Numbered from the stretch's first letter, positions 50,902-60,644 are shown. The stretch is 64,000 nucleotides of DNA from CAVTZP01 sp963739245 (GCA_963739245.1 CAVTZP010000007.1:1-64000); one strand, 5' to 3'. Program-made: numbers and translations. Notes: a model not told the origin generated them from the letters alone.

Positions 50902-51810
50902 TTACCATCCTCTGCGTGCCAGCAGTTCTTCAGCGGGGATTTGCTTTATATCCAGCCCGGGCATGGCTTCTCCCAAGCTCTTGGAAACCTCAGCGATGAT
51001 TTTAGGGTCTTGAAAGTGGGTAGTTGCCTTGACGATAGCCTTGGCTCTAACCTCAGGGTCTGAAGACTTGAATATGCCTGAGCCAACAAAGACACCCTCA
51101 GCACCTAGCTGCATCATCAGTGCGGCATCGGCCGGGGTAGCCACCCCACCAGCAGCAAAATTAACCACCGGTAGCTTCCCGGCTTTATGCACCTCCGCCA
51201 CCAGCTCAAAGGGTGCCCCCATTTCCTTAGCTATGGCCATCAGCTCATCCTCAGGGGTATTTACCAGCTTACGAATGGCGTCCATCACTGCCCGCATATG
51301 TCTGACCGCCTCGACAATATTGCCGGTGCCAGCCTCGCCCTTGGTTCTAATCATGGCTGCCCCCTCCCCGATACGCCGCAAGGCTTCACCCAGGTCCCGA
51401 CAGCCACAGACAAAGGGAACTTTAAAGTCATGCTTCCAGATGTGGTGGGCTTCATCAGCCGGGGTAAGCACCTCAGACTCGTCGATAAAGTCCACACCAA
51501 GAGCCTCAAGCACCTGTGCCTCAACGAAGTGCCCGATGCGGCATTTAGCCATTACCGGGATAGAAACCGCTTTCATGATAGCTTCAATAATCGTCGGGTC
51601 AGCCATACGGGCTACCCCACCAGCCGCCCTAATATCCGCCGGGACTCTTTCCAGAGCCATCACGGCACAAGCACCTGCTTCTTCAGCAATCCTGGCATGC
51701 TCCGGGGTAACCACATCCATAATCACCCCACCCTTCAGCATCTGAGCCAGGCCGGTTTTAACCTTCCAGGTGCCAGTTTCCATATTCTTCTTACCTTGCC
51801 TCAAACTCAT
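50902..51810 (-). CDS. pdxS: Pyridoxal 5'-phosphate synthase lyase subunit
   Basis: 302 residues with the GGVIMDVVTPE and VMALERVPADIR motifs and conserved catalytic Lys in AKCRIGH region; phosphate loop FAAGGVATPADAALM. It builds PLP from ribose 5-phosphate, glyceraldehyde 3-phosphate and ammonia. An ATG nine codons in (METGTWKVK) is an alternative start; the first has AAGGA at good spacing. Confidence 0.96.
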   Translation of the reverse strand: MSLRQGKKNMETGTWKVKTGLAQMLKGGVIMDVVTPEHARIAEEAGACAVMALERVPADIRAAGGVARMADPTIIEAIMKAVSIPVMAKCRIGHFVEAQVLEALGVDFIDESEVLTPADEAHHIWKHDFKVPFVCGCRDLGEALRRIGEGAAMIRTKGEAGTGNIVEAVRHMRAVMDAIRKLVNTPEDELMAIAKEMGAPFELVAEVHKAGKLPVVNFAAGGVATPADAALMMQLGAEGVFVGSGIFKSSDPEVRAKAIVKATTHFQDPKIIAEVSKSLGEAMPGLDIKQIPAEELLARRGW

Positions 51811-51812
51811 AT

Positions 51813-52235
51813 TTATTCCTTCGCCTCAAGTTCTTCCTCTGCCGAGGGCCGATAGATTGGCTCCCACCTTACCTTACCAGCCTCGATTAACTCTTTGACC
51901 TTCCTCTCCCGAGAGGGAAGTCTGCTAGACTTACCAGTTTTAACCTCAATAAATACTACTTCGGTCGGTTCCCCTGTTGCCAACCCCGGGAAGACTACTA
52001 GGTCAATCGGGCTCCCGATGAAACGTGCGTCAGTAGGGTCATATTTGAATTCAGGTAGATACGGAGCCATCTGTTCTGTAAATTTACCACCCAAGACTGC
52101 CCTGCTTTTTTCAATTGCTTCCCTTCGAGCTTCTTTCAGCCTCTGCTCAAATTCTTGTCCTACTTTGGACAAACGGGATATAAGCACAATTACAATAACG
52201 AAAAGGATTACGCTAACAATAATCCACACTATCAC
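51813..52235 (-). CDS. Membrane-anchored Holliday-junction-resolvase-like protein
   Basis: 140 residues. An N-terminal membrane helix (about 2-20) and a coiled-coil segment lead to a restriction-fold core with IGSPIDLVVFPGL and VVFIEVKTGKSSRLPSRER. This matches the Endonuc_Holl family (PF10107). The D...E-x-K catalytic set is present. Role unknown. Confidence 0.75.
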   Translation of the reverse strand: MIVWIIVSVILFVIVIVLISRLSKVGQEFEQRLKEARREAIEKSRAVLGGKFTEQMAPYLPEFKYDPTDARFIGSPIDLVVFPGLATGEPTEVVFIEVKTGKSSRLPSRERKVKELIEAGKVRWEPIYRPSAEEELEAKE

Positions 52236-52305
52236 CTAACTCCCCCTGCCTCAAGCCATAACCTCTTATAAGTGTATTTTACTACTGTCTGGCTTGGTTG
52301 GCAAT

Positions 52306-53019
52306 CTAGAGCGGTCTCTTTGCCGGTATACCGGGGCGGCGGGGGTACTTTGGGGGTGTCGGTGATACCTTATCAATCACCACCAAGTAGCGCTCATCGG
52401 CAAACTCCTCAAGGTCAACCGGCCGCACCTCCCGTAATCTTCCCCCCAGCACACTAATGGCATAAGCCGCTTGGCTTAATTCTGATTTTATATCTCCCTT
52501 TTTCTGAGCAATAAAGCTGCCGCCAACGGCACAAAAGGGCAAGGCTAGTTCAACGAGGACAGGTAGTGAGGCAACCGCCCGGGAAAGCACCAGATTAAAG
52601 CTCTCGCGATATTGAGCCCGGTGAGCTATCTCTTCCGCCCGCCCAACCACAATTTCAACGTCTTCCAGTCCAAGTTTCTGGTTTATATGTTGTAAGAAGG
52701 CAGCTTTTTTAGCTACTGCCTCAAGCAAAACCAGCCTTATATCAGGGAAGGCAATCTTAAGCGGGATGCCGGGTATGCCAGCGCCAGTGCCGACATCAAT
52801 AAGGTGAAAGCCCATATTAATCGCCGGCTGCCAGGCTAAGGTCACCGTCAGGGAATCAAGGAAGTGCTTTATTTGCACCTCCTCGTAGTCGGTTATAGCA
52901 GTAAGGTTTACCCGCTTATTCCAGTCCACCAGCTCCTGATAGTAGATTTCATATTGGCTAAGCTGCTCTGGCGTAAGCTCCAGTCCTAACTTTTTGACTC
53001 CGGCTATTAGCTTTTCCAT
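52306..53019 (-). CDS. rsmG: 16S rRNA m7G527 methyltransferase
   Basis: 237 residues with VDVGTGAGIPGIPLKI (SAM site), LLEAVAKKAAFLQ and LSRAVASLPVLVELALP. It methylates G527 of 16S rRNA. Standard length. Confidence 0.94.
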   Translation of the reverse strand: MEKLIAGVKKLGLELTPEQLSQYEIYYQELVDWNKRVNLTAITDYEEVQIKHFLDSLTVTLAWQPAINMGFHLIDVGTGAGIPGIPLKIAFPDIRLVLLEAVAKKAAFLQHINQKLGLEDVEIVVGRAEEIAHRAQYRESFNLVLSRAVASLPVLVELALPFCAVGGSFIAQKKGDIKSELSQAAYAISVLGGRLREVRPVDLEEFADERYLVVIDKVSPTPPKYPRRPGIPAKRPL

Positions 53020-53079
53020 ATATTAGAATTATATCATTTATTAGCCAACCTCATCCCCCTTATTTTTGGAGAGGCAAAT

Positions 53080-53109
53080 TTGCTTTTAAGGTTAAGCTTA
53101 TGTTATATT
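53080..53109 (+). promoter_or_regulatory. Probable promoter of the thiC operon
   Basis: TTGCTT (53080-53085), 18-bp spacer and TATATT (53104-53109), about 28 bases before the riboswitch core. Confidence 0.4.
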
Positions 53110-53136
53110 TTATATGTAGAACTTAATAGGTTTTAC

Positions 53137-53220
53137 CGCTAGGGGTGCTCAAAGGCTGAGAGGCATTTTGACGCCAACCCTTGGAACCTGAACTCGGTAA
53201 TACGAGCGGAGGGAAGCGGC
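53137..53220 (+). ncRNA. TPP riboswitch aptamer
   Basis: The THI-box consensus is clear: aggggtgct at 53141-53149, ctgagagg at 53156-53163, acccttggaacctga at 53177-53191, then cgg-aatacgag and gcggaggga toward the 3' end. It precedes thiC. Thiamine pyrophosphate binding would favour the downstream terminator (53231-53276). Confidence 0.93.
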
Positions 53221-53230
53221 AGTGATTGAG

Positions 53231-53276
53231 ACCAAGGGTTTAGAGTGAGTGCCAAAGCCCTTGGTTTTATTTTTTG
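53231..53276 (+). terminator. Riboswitch-controlled terminator
   Basis: accaaggg (53231-53238) pairs with cccttggt (53258-53265), followed by TTTTATTTTTT. It ends before the GGAGG site and ATG of thiC, the expression platform of the aptamer. Confidence 0.85.
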
Positions 53277-53288
53277 GTGGAGGCAGAA

Positions 53289-54584
53289 ATGACGCAACTG
53301 GAGCTGGCGAGGCAGGGAACTATCTCCCCCCAGATAAGCCTGGTAGCCAAGAATGAAGGGGTTGAGGCAGAGTTTATTCGTCAGGGTGTAGCCGAAGGGA
53401 CGATAGTTATCCCAGCTAATACTAACCACAAAAACCTCGTTCCTTGCGGCATAGGGCGGGGGCTTAAGACCAAGGTCAACGCCAATATCGGCACCTCCTC
53501 CGATTTTGGCAATATAGATACCGAACTGGAGAAGCTCAAGGTAGCTACTAGCTGTGGCGCCGACACGGTTATGGACCTATCAACCAGCGGCGATATACGA
53601 GCGATTCGGCGGGCGATTATTACCTCAAGTCCCCTGCCCATAGGAACCGTCCCTATCTACCAGGCAGGGATTGAAGCCGTAGCTAGATACGGCGCCATAG
53701 TCAAAATGAACGCCGATGACCTATTCTCAACGATTGAGGAGCATGCCCGGGATGGCGTTGATTTTATGACTGTGCATTGTGGTGTCACCCAATCAGCCAT
53801 TGTCCGGCTCAAGAAACAAGGGAGGGTGGCTGATGTGGTATCACGGGGTGGAGCCTTTCTCATCGGCTGGATGCTCCACAATGAGCGGGAAAACCCCCTT
53901 TACGAATACTATGACCGCCTGCTGGGGATAGCCAGGCAGTTTGATGTTACCCTAAGCCTTGGTGACGGCATGCGTCCCGGTTGCTTAGCTGACGCTACCG
54001 ACCGGGCGCAGGTGGAGGAGCTACTTGTTATCGGCGAGCTGGTAGAACGAGCTCGGCAAGCCGGGGTCCAGACAATGGTTGAGGGTCCAGGGCATTTGCC
54101 CTTAAATCAGATTGAGGCTAATGTCCGATTGGAGAAGGCTATCTGCAAGGGAGCCCCATTCTACGTCTTAGGTCCGCTGGTAACCGATATTGCTGCTGGC
54201 TATGACCACATCACTGGAGCGATAGGTGGGGCTATCGCGGCCGCTAGTGGCGCCGATTTTCTGTGCTATGTAACACCAGCCGAGCACCTATCGCTACCTG
54301 ACCCCGAGGATGTAAAGCAAGGGGTTATCGCCTCGCGAATTGCCGCCCATGCCGCCGACATCGTTAAGGGGGTAAAGGGTGCTCAGGAATGGGACCTAAA
54401 GATATCCAAGGCGCGGAAGAAACTTGACTGGGAGGAGCAAGCCAGGCTTTCCTTAGACCCCGAGCGCTCGCGCCTGGTTCACAGTAAACATGCTTCATCC
54501 GGAGTTGCCTGCAGTATGTGCGGGAAGTTTTGTGCCATGGAGTTAGTAGAAAAGTATTTAGGTATCTCGGCAATCAAGTGCTAG
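53289..54584 (+). CDS. thiC: Phosphomethylpyrimidine synthase
   Basis: 431 residues from the ATG 53289 (GGAGG 6-7 bases upstream); the frame extends five codons further only by a TTG. Motifs: NANIGTSSD, MDLSTSGDI, MVEGPGHLPLNQI and the C-terminal cluster CSMCGKFC that binds the radical-SAM [4Fe-4S]. It makes HMP-P from AIR. Confidence 0.96.
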   Translation: MTQLELARQGTISPQISLVAKNEGVEAEFIRQGVAEGTIVIPANTNHKNLVPCGIGRGLKTKVNANIGTSSDFGNIDTELEKLKVATSCGADTVMDLSTSGDIRAIRRAIITSSPLPIGTVPIYQAGIEAVARYGAIVKMNADDLFSTIEEHARDGVDFMTVHCGVTQSAIVRLKKQGRVADVVSRGGAFLIGWMLHNERENPLYEYYDRLLGIARQFDVTLSLGDGMRPGCLADATDRAQVEELLVIGELVERARQAGVQTMVEGPGHLPLNQIEANVRLEKAICKGAPFYVLGPLVTDIAAGYDHITGAIGGAIAAASGADFLCYVTPAEHLSLPDPEDVKQGVIASRIAAHAADIVKGVKGAQEWDLKISKARKKLDWEEQARLSLDPERSRLVHSKHASSGVACSMCGKFCAMELVEKYLGISAIKC

Positions 54585-54602
54585 CTATAAAGGAGGAACA
54601 GG

Positions 54603-55397
54603 ATGACGCTATTCCATCCAGTAAGAGAAAGGGAAGTAACCAAGGCTATTGTCAGCAGCTTCCTACACCAGCTTGAGGAGTATATTGCTAGCGATGTCAT
54701 TATTGTTGGTGGCGGTCCCAGCGGGCTGGTAGCGGGGAGGGAACTGAGGAAGGCTGGGCTCAAGGTCCTAATTATTGAGCGGAACAACTACCTGGGAGGC
54801 GGTTTCTGGATTGGCGGCTATTTTATGAATAAACTCACCCTGAGGGCACCAGCCCAAGAGATGCTTGATGAGCTTGGTGTGCCCTACTCCACCGCCAGTG
54901 AAGGTCTATATGTCACTGATGCCCCTCATGCCTGCTCCAGGCTCATTGCTGCTACCTGTGACAGCGGGGTTAAGTTTCTCAACCTGACCATAGTTGAAGA
55001 CATAATAGTCCGTGATGATAATAGAGTCGCCGGGGTAGTGGTTAACTGGAGCCCTATAATTCATCTCCCTAAAGAGGTCGCCGCACTAGACCCAATACCC
55101 CTGGAAGCAAAGGTGGTGATTGATGCTACCGGTCATGATGCCAGCGTGGCTAAGAAACTGGTCCAGCGCGGTATGCTCAAGATGGCTGGCGAAGGAGCAC
55201 TGTGGATTAATAAATCAGAGGACGCAGTAGTTGAGTACACTAGCGAGGTCTATCCCGGCTTAATCGCCACCGGCATGGCGGTGGCCAGTATTTTCGGGCT
55301 ACCCCGCATGGGGCCAACCTTTGGCGGCATGCTCCTCTCAGGGAAACGAGCCGCTGAGGTGGCGATAAAGATTGTGCCAAGGTCAGCTGTTCCCTAA
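54603..55397 (+). CDS. thi4: Thi4 thiazole synthase, sulfide-dependent type
   Basis: 264 residues with Rossmann motif VIIVGGGPSGLVAG, GGFWIGGYFMNK and GMAVASIFGLPRMGPTFGGML. Thi4 makes the thiazole from NAD and glycine. The position taken by Cys in yeast (suicidal) or His in many archaeal enzymes, just before the [hydrophobic]-DP of NWSPIIHLPKEVAALDP, is Ala here. This suggests use of external sulfide, as expected in an anaerobe. Confidence 0.88.
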   Translation: MTLFHPVREREVTKAIVSSFLHQLEEYIASDVIIVGGGPSGLVAGRELRKAGLKVLIIERNNYLGGGFWIGGYFMNKLTLRAPAQEMLDELGVPYSTASEGLYVTDAPHACSRLIAATCDSGVKFLNLTIVEDIIVRDDNRVAGVVVNWSPIIHLPKEVAALDPIPLEAKVVIDATGHDASVAKKLVQRGMLKMAGEGALWINKSEDAVVEYTSEVYPGLIATGMAVASIFGLPRMGPTFGGMLLSGKRAAEVAIKIVPRSAVP

Positions 55398-55427
55398 TAT
55401 TTAAATGATATTAAGAGGTAATCAAAA

Positions 55428-56588
55428 GTGGGTGGTTTTAATCTAGGTAAGATATTTGGCATCCAGGTGAGGTTACACTATAGCTGGTTTATTATTTTCA
55501 TATTGATAACGTGGGGGTTGGTCGCCAGCTATTTCCCGGCCACACATCCAACCTGGAGTCTAACCACAAAGATAGCTGCTGGCATCATAACTAGTCTCCT
55601 GTTCTTTGCCTCAGTGCTCGCCCACGAGTTAGCTCACAGCCTCGTGGGTAGGGCTAATGGCGTCCCAGTAAAAAGTATAACCCTGCTTATCTTCGGTGGA
55701 GTGGCTGAGATGACCAAGGAGGTAACCAAAGCCAGCGCCGAGCTGAAAATGGCTATTGCTGGCCCTGCCTGCAGTCTGGCAATCGGTGGCTTATTTGGCC
55801 TGATTTGGTTTCTAACTCGGAATACACTTGAGCCGCTAGCGGCTATGTCTTATTATCTAGCTTTTATAAATGTGGTGCTGGCAGTATTCAATATGATACC
55901 CGGTTTCCCTCTAGATGGTGGGCGGGTGTTTCGTTCCATCCTTTGGCGAGCTACCGGTAATTATGGCCGCGCCAGCCGCATTGCCGCACAGCTGGGGCGG
56001 GGCATAGCCTACGCCTTTATCCTGGGCGGCATTTTAATAATCTTCTTGCGCCCATTTGGTGCTTCGTCTTGGTTTAATGGTCTGTGGCTGGCATTTATCG
56101 GCTGGTTTCTGAATAATGCTGCCTCAGCCAGCTACCGTCAGGTTCAATGGCGTGAAGCCCTGCATGGGCTCACCGCATCACAAATGATGACCTCCGACTA
56201 CATTATAGTTCCACCAAGTATCACCATTAACCAGCTGGTTCAAGAGCATGTCATACCTAAAGGGCACCACCTTTTCCTGGTAACTGAAGAGGACAGGTTT
56301 AAGGGAATTGTGACACTGCAAAATATCAAGCCCATTCCTCAGTCAAAGTGGGATACGACCCAGGTCGAGAAGATAATGGTCCCCGCTGACCGGTTGAAGG
56401 TAGCCAGTCCTGACCTAGATGGCCTGAGCGTGGTTGAGCGGATGGATGAGAATGGGATAAACCAGATGCCGGTAGTAAGCGAAGGTAGGGTTATCGGGCT
56501 GGTTACCCGGGATAACCTATTGAGATTTTTCCGCACTCGGGCTGAGCTGGGGATAAAGGGCATTTCTCACCCCCGGAGGCAAAGATGA
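55428..56588 (+). CDS. Site-2 protease family protein with CBS domains
   Basis: 386 residues from a GTG with GAGGT upstream. Six or so membrane helices in the first 230 residues, with the zinc motif AHELAHS (HExxH, about 66-70) and NMIPGFPLDGGR (N-x-P-x-x-x-x-D-G). Two CBS domains follow (about 245-375). M50 rhomboid-unlike proteases of this layout cleave membrane proteins; substrate unknown. Confidence 0.88.
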   Translation: MGGFNLGKIFGIQVRLHYSWFIIFILITWGLVASYFPATHPTWSLTTKIAAGIITSLLFFASVLAHELAHSLVGRANGVPVKSITLLIFGGVAEMTKEVTKASAELKMAIAGPACSLAIGGLFGLIWFLTRNTLEPLAAMSYYLAFINVVLAVFNMIPGFPLDGGRVFRSILWRATGNYGRASRIAAQLGRGIAYAFILGGILIIFLRPFGASSWFNGLWLAFIGWFLNNAASASYRQVQWREALHGLTASQMMTSDYIIVPPSITINQLVQEHVIPKGHHLFLVTEEDRFKGIVTLQNIKPIPQSKWDTTQVEKIMVPADRLKVASPDLDGLSVVERMDENGINQMPVVSEGRVIGLVTRDNLLRFFRTRAELGIKGISHPRRQR

Positions 56589-57391
56589 ATAGTGGCAGTC
56601 AGCATCCAACCCTAGGCGAGACAGCCAGTGGTTTCCTGGCTAGCCTGTCAGCTAAAGAGGGGGAAAGAAGTCAGCAGGCAGTATATGGATTTGTTCGGTG
56701 GTATGGCTGGGAGCGCTCCTTCGCCGAACTCACTGCCCATGAGGTGGCTAATTACGCTGAGCAACTATCCCTGGCGCAGGCTAGTTACTCCCAGAACCTT
56801 GAGCTAGTACGAGCCTTTCTGGTTTATGCCAAGAAGCAGGGCTGGAGCAAGACTAACCTAGCGGTCCACCTCAAAATCAAGAAGGTGAAAACAAGATTGC
56901 TCTCCCCGGCACGGCGGGATTTGCTATCGGCTACTTCATTAACGCAACAGGGGTATGCTGAATTAGAGGCTGAGATCGCTGACCTTAAGAATAAACGCCT
57001 CCAGGTCATTGATGAGATGCGCAAGGCAGCGGCAGATAAGGACTTCCGTGAGAATGCGCCCCTGGACGCAGCCAGAGAGCAACGAGGACATCTGGAGGGG
57101 CGGATTATAGAGCTGGAGGAAACACTGAAATCAGCAACCATCATTGATAAGACAAAAAAGCTTGGCCTTAAGGTAACTATCGGGGACAGTATTGTCCTGA
57201 GTGACATAGTTTCTGGTGAGGAGCTATGCTACACCATAGTCAGTTCCAGGGAAGTAGACCCGACCAAGGGTAGGATTTCAAGCAATTCACCCACCGGTAA
57301 GGCGTTATTGGGGCGAGTCCAGGGGGAAATAGTGGAGATAACGGCACCACTGGGCAGGCTTAAATATCAGATTAAGCAGATTGAGCGGTAA
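56585..57391 (+). CDS. SAM-like recombinase domain fused to GreA-type factor
   Basis: 268 residues. Residues about 8-105 resemble the core-binding SAM-like domain of tyrosine recombinases (TASGFLASLSAKEGERSQ... ELVRAFLVYAKKQGW). Residues about 115-185 form the GreA coiled coil (acidic tip DFRENAPLDAAREQ), and 190-268 the GreA C-terminal domain (VTIGDSIVLSDI, SSREVDPTKGRISSNSPTGKALLG). The recombinase catalytic domain is absent. It could rescue stalled RNA polymerase while contacting DNA. It overlaps the protease stop in an ATGA junction. Confidence 0.82.
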   Translation: MNSGSQHPTLGETASGFLASLSAKEGERSQQAVYGFVRWYGWERSFAELTAHEVANYAEQLSLAQASYSQNLELVRAFLVYAKKQGWSKTNLAVHLKIKKVKTRLLSPARRDLLSATSLTQQGYAELEAEIADLKNKRLQVIDEMRKAAADKDFRENAPLDAAREQRGHLEGRIIELEETLKSATIIDKTKKLGLKVTIGDSIVLSDIVSGEELCYTIVSSREVDPTKGRISSNSPTGKALLGRVQGEIVEITAPLGRLKYQIKQIER

Positions 57392-57421
57392 ATAATTAAA
57401 AGCATCGTCTCACACTATAAA

Positions 57422-57499
57422 TGGTCGGGGTGAGTGGATTTGAACCACCGACCTCAGCGTCCCAAACGCTGCGCGCTAAACCAACTGCGCTACACCCCG
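57422..57499 (-). tRNA. tRNA-Pro (UGG)
   Basis: Acceptor CGGGGTG paired with CACCCCG, anticodon loop TTTGGGA with anticodon UGG, T-loop TTCAAAT. The 3' end encodes CCA. Confidence 0.95.
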
Positions 57500-57543
57500 C
57501 AAGGGGGAGTATAACAAAGCACCAGCCTTAGGTCAAACGGGGG

Positions 57544-58278
57544 CTAATCTCGGCAGTCAGGGCAGTTATCAAATGCGCTGGGGGCTAAGTTTACCTTTTT
57601 AATTATATAGTCTAGCTGTTTTTCTGGAGCCCAGAACTTGCCACAGGTTTTACACTTCTTTAGCTTGAACTCCATACCATTGCTTGGCCACTGAATGCGT
57701 CTTGTATCACCCACATCCTCAAACCCTATCGCTGCGGTAGGGCAGACATAGGCACAAGAACCACAGCCGATGCAGACATCCGAAGGCTGGTAAAAGGGGG
57801 TAGCCATCTCCCGACCAGTACCCCGCCCCACCAGGCTGATTGCTGAGACACCGACAACCTCCTGACATACCCGAACGCATAGAGCGCATAAAATGCAGTG
57901 ATTATCCTCAAGCTTAAAGCCTGTCCCATCAACACCGAGCTTATGAGCCAAATCCTGCACTGCTTTATTATTAGGACACCGGGCGAGCAGTAGCTCCATA
58001 AGCATTCTACGGTTGCTGGCGATTCTCTCCGAGCTGGTCTTTACCTGAAGCCCTTCTTCCGCCTCATAAAGGCAAGATGCTACCAGTCTTTCCCTCTTAC
58101 CCTTGGTAATCTCAACCAGACACAGGCGGCAGGCACCATAGGGTTTAACCGCCTCGCTAAAACATAAAGTCGGTATATAAATATTGTTATCTTGAGCCAC
58201 CTCCAGTATGGTTGCTCCCTCTTTTGCTTGAACCTGTCGGCCATCAATCGTCAGTGTAATCATTTCTCCCGCCTTCAT
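57544..58278 (-). CDS. HoxU/NuoG-like iron-sulfur subunit (short)
   Basis: 244 residues: an N-terminal [2Fe-2S] domain (CFSEAVKPYGACRLC), a His-Cys [4Fe-4S] region, two ferredoxin clusters (CILCALCVRVCQ, CIGCGSCAYVCP) and a C-terminal CKTCGKF...CPDC pair. It matches the N-terminal third of HydA/NuoG or HoxU without the hydrogenase H-cluster domain. It would link the NuoF-like subunit to a partner enzyme. Its ATG overlaps the TGA of the NuoF-like gene. Confidence 0.85.
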   Translation of the reverse strand: MKAGEMITLTIDGRQVQAKEGATILEVAQDNNIYIPTLCFSEAVKPYGACRLCLVEITKGKRERLVASCLYEAEEGLQVKTSSERIASNRRMLMELLLARCPNNKAVQDLAHKLGVDGTGFKLEDNHCILCALCVRVCQEVVGVSAISLVGRGTGREMATPFYQPSDVCIGCGSCAYVCPTAAIGFEDVGDTRRIQWPSNGMEFKLKKCKTCGKFWAPEKQLDYIIKKVNLAPSAFDNCPDCRD

Positions 58279-60147
58279 TTCCTTATCACCGCATCAAGCT
58301 TGCAGACGTCGTAGCAAGAGCCGCACTTTATGCACTTCTTCTGGTCCAAGACCACCGGCTTCTTCTTCCCCATAAAGGTTATTGCCTCCACCGGGCAGGC
58401 TTTGACACACTGCCCGCAACCGGGGCATTTCGCCTCATCAATGAGATAGGTGACCAGCTCCTTGCAGACGCCGGCGGGGCATCGCTTATCTTTAATGTGG
58501 GCTTCATACTCGTCCCTAAAATAGCGTAGCGTGGTTAATACCGGATTAGGCGCGGTGCTGCCCAAGGCACACAGCGAACTATCAATAAGCGTGGCCGACA
58601 GCCGCTCCAGTAAGCCAATATCGCCGTCTTTACCTTTACCCTGAGTGATGTCAGTTAATATCTGGCCCATCCTTTTTAATCCCTCGCGGCAGGGAACACA
58701 CTTGCCACATGACTCACCCTCAAGGAAACTAACAAAGTATTTGGCGATATCCACCATACAGGTATCCTCATCCATAACAATCATCCCACCCGACCCCATC
58801 ATCGAGCCAGCCTTGGTAAGCTGGTCAAAGTCTACCGGCAGGTTAAGCATACCCTCGGGGATACAACCGCCGGAGGGGCCACCAGTCTGCACCGCCTTGA
58901 ACTTCCTCCCCTCGGGAATACCACCGCCAATATCGTAGATAATCTCCCTCAAGCTTATCCCCATCGGGACTTCCACCAGACCAGTGTTATTTATCTTACC
59001 CACCAGTGAGAAAATCTTGGTTCCTTTGCTGCCATCAGTGCCTATCTTTGAATACCAGCCAGCCCCTCGGTTGATTATCAGCGGGACATTGGCCCAGGTC
59101 TCCACATTGTTAAGATTAGTCGGCTTATCCCATAAGCCCTTCTCCGAGGTGTGGACATACTTTGCCCGGGGCTCACCCACCTCACCTTCCAGCGAAGCCA
59201 TCAGTGCCGTTGACTCCCCGCAGACAAAAGCCCCCCCTCCCCTACTTATCTTGATGCTGAAGTCAAACCCAGAACCCAGGATGTTCTTCCCCAGAAGCCC
59301 ATACTCCTCAGCCTGTTTAATAGCTATCTGGGCATTTCTTACTGCCAATGGGTATTCATTGCGAATATAGATATAGCCTTCGTGACCTCCAATAGCATAG
59401 GCACCAATTATCATCCCCTCCAGAACACTATGGGGATTACCCTCCATAAGGCTTCTGTCCATAAAGGCACCAGGGTCTCCCTCGTCACAATTGCAGATGA
59501 TGTACTTGGTGTCGCCATATGCCCGGCGGCAGGTTTCCCACTTGGCGCCGGTGGGGAATCCCCCACCACCCCGACCCCGCAAGCCCGATTTCTTGACCTC
59601 CTCAATTATTCCCTCTGGCGGCATCTTAAAAAGGGCTTTACTCAAGGCGGCATAGCCACCCAGAGCCAGGTAGTCCTCAATTACGGTGGGGTCAATATTG
59701 CTATTGTCGCCAAGGAGAAGGCGCTTCTGTTTTTTATAGAATGGCACTTCGGGTTCGTGGGTTACTTTCTCGCCGGTATCTCAGGTCAATGTAGAGTAAT
59801 CTGTCAACAATATTGCCCTTAATCGTCGCCGAGACTATTTCGGGAACATCCTCACCTCTCACCTGCTGGTAAAGGATGTTTTCTGGCTTAATTACCACCA
59901 AGGTGCCTCTCTCGCAGAAGCCGGGGCAGCCGGTTACCCTGAGGCTTACCTTGCTCTGCAGCCCACGCTCTCGTAATTCTCGTTTGAAACCAGCGATAAC
60001 ATCCTCTGCCCCCAGCGCCAGGCAGCCAGTGCCACCACAGACAACGATGCAAGTCCTATCGGGGTCTCTGCTTTCGACTATTGATTGTCTCAACGCTTCC
60101 AGCTCATCGGGAGAGTTTAGCCTATTTACTATTGATTTCTTTTTCAT
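58275..60147 (-). pseudogene. HydB/NuoF-like subunit gene split by a frameshift
   Basis: The 137-aa frame 59734-60147 is the thioredoxin-like [2Fe-2S] N-terminus (VVCGGTGCLALG, GCPGFCE); the 490-aa frame 58275-59747 holds the FMN/NADH core (GRGGGGFPTG), ESCGKCVPCR and two C-terminal ferredoxin clusters. The second frame read upstream gives DTGEKVTHEPEVPFYKKQK, the usual linker, while the first frame ends ...LLYIDL then unrelated residues. One extra base near 59778-59786 explains this. The two parts may still be made, but the GTG start at 59747 has no ribosome site. Confidence 0.8.
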
Positions 60148-60149
60148 AG

Positions 60150-60644
60150 TTACTTGTAGCTTCCCAATAAAGGTTTGACCTTATCGGTCTTCATCTGCCC
60201 TGAGTATTTCTCATCAACGATGACTATAGGGCCCAGGGCACAGGCACCAACGCAGTTAACCGTCTCCAGGGTGTATCTAAGGTCTTTAGTCGTCTCGCCA
60301 CGACTGATTGCTAACTCCCGCTCAATCTCATCCAGGACTCTAACCGCACCCCTAACATGGCAGGCAGTACCGAGACAGACGTTAATTAGGTGACGTCCCC
60401 TCGGTTTTAGGCTGAACGCCCTGAAGAAGGTGGCGACACTATAGACCTGGGTCAGCGGGATATCTAAGCCCTGACTAACCTGTGTCAGGGCTTCACTAGG
60501 CAGATAATTATACTCCGACTGGATATCCTGCAGGATGGATACCAACATACCACGGTCACGCTGGTGACCATCCAGTACTGATTCTACTTTCTTTTTTGTT
60601 GGCTTATCCTTGAACTTCGTGCGCTCTTTCCTTGAGCTTGGCAT
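60150..60644 (-). CDS. NuoE/HydC-like [2Fe-2S] subunit
   Basis: 164 residues; thioredoxin-like fold with CLGTACHVRG and CVGACALGP ligand pairs after an N-terminal helical segment. A basic 20-residue N-terminal extension overlaps the end of porB by 41 bases. It should partner the 58275-60147 protein. Confidence 0.9.
   Translation of the reverse strand: MPSSRKERTKFKDKPTKKKVESVLDGHQRDRGMLVSILQDIQSEYNYLPSEALTQVSQGLDIPLTQVYSVATFFRAFSLKPRGRHLINVCLGTACHVRGAVRVLDEIERELAISRGETTKDLRYTLETVNCVGACALGPIVIVDEKYSGQMKTDKVKPLLGSYK

Noticed and set aside
53139..53429. 96-aa minus-strand ORF
   Set aside because: It covers the TPP riboswitch, terminator and the start of thiC on the opposite strand.
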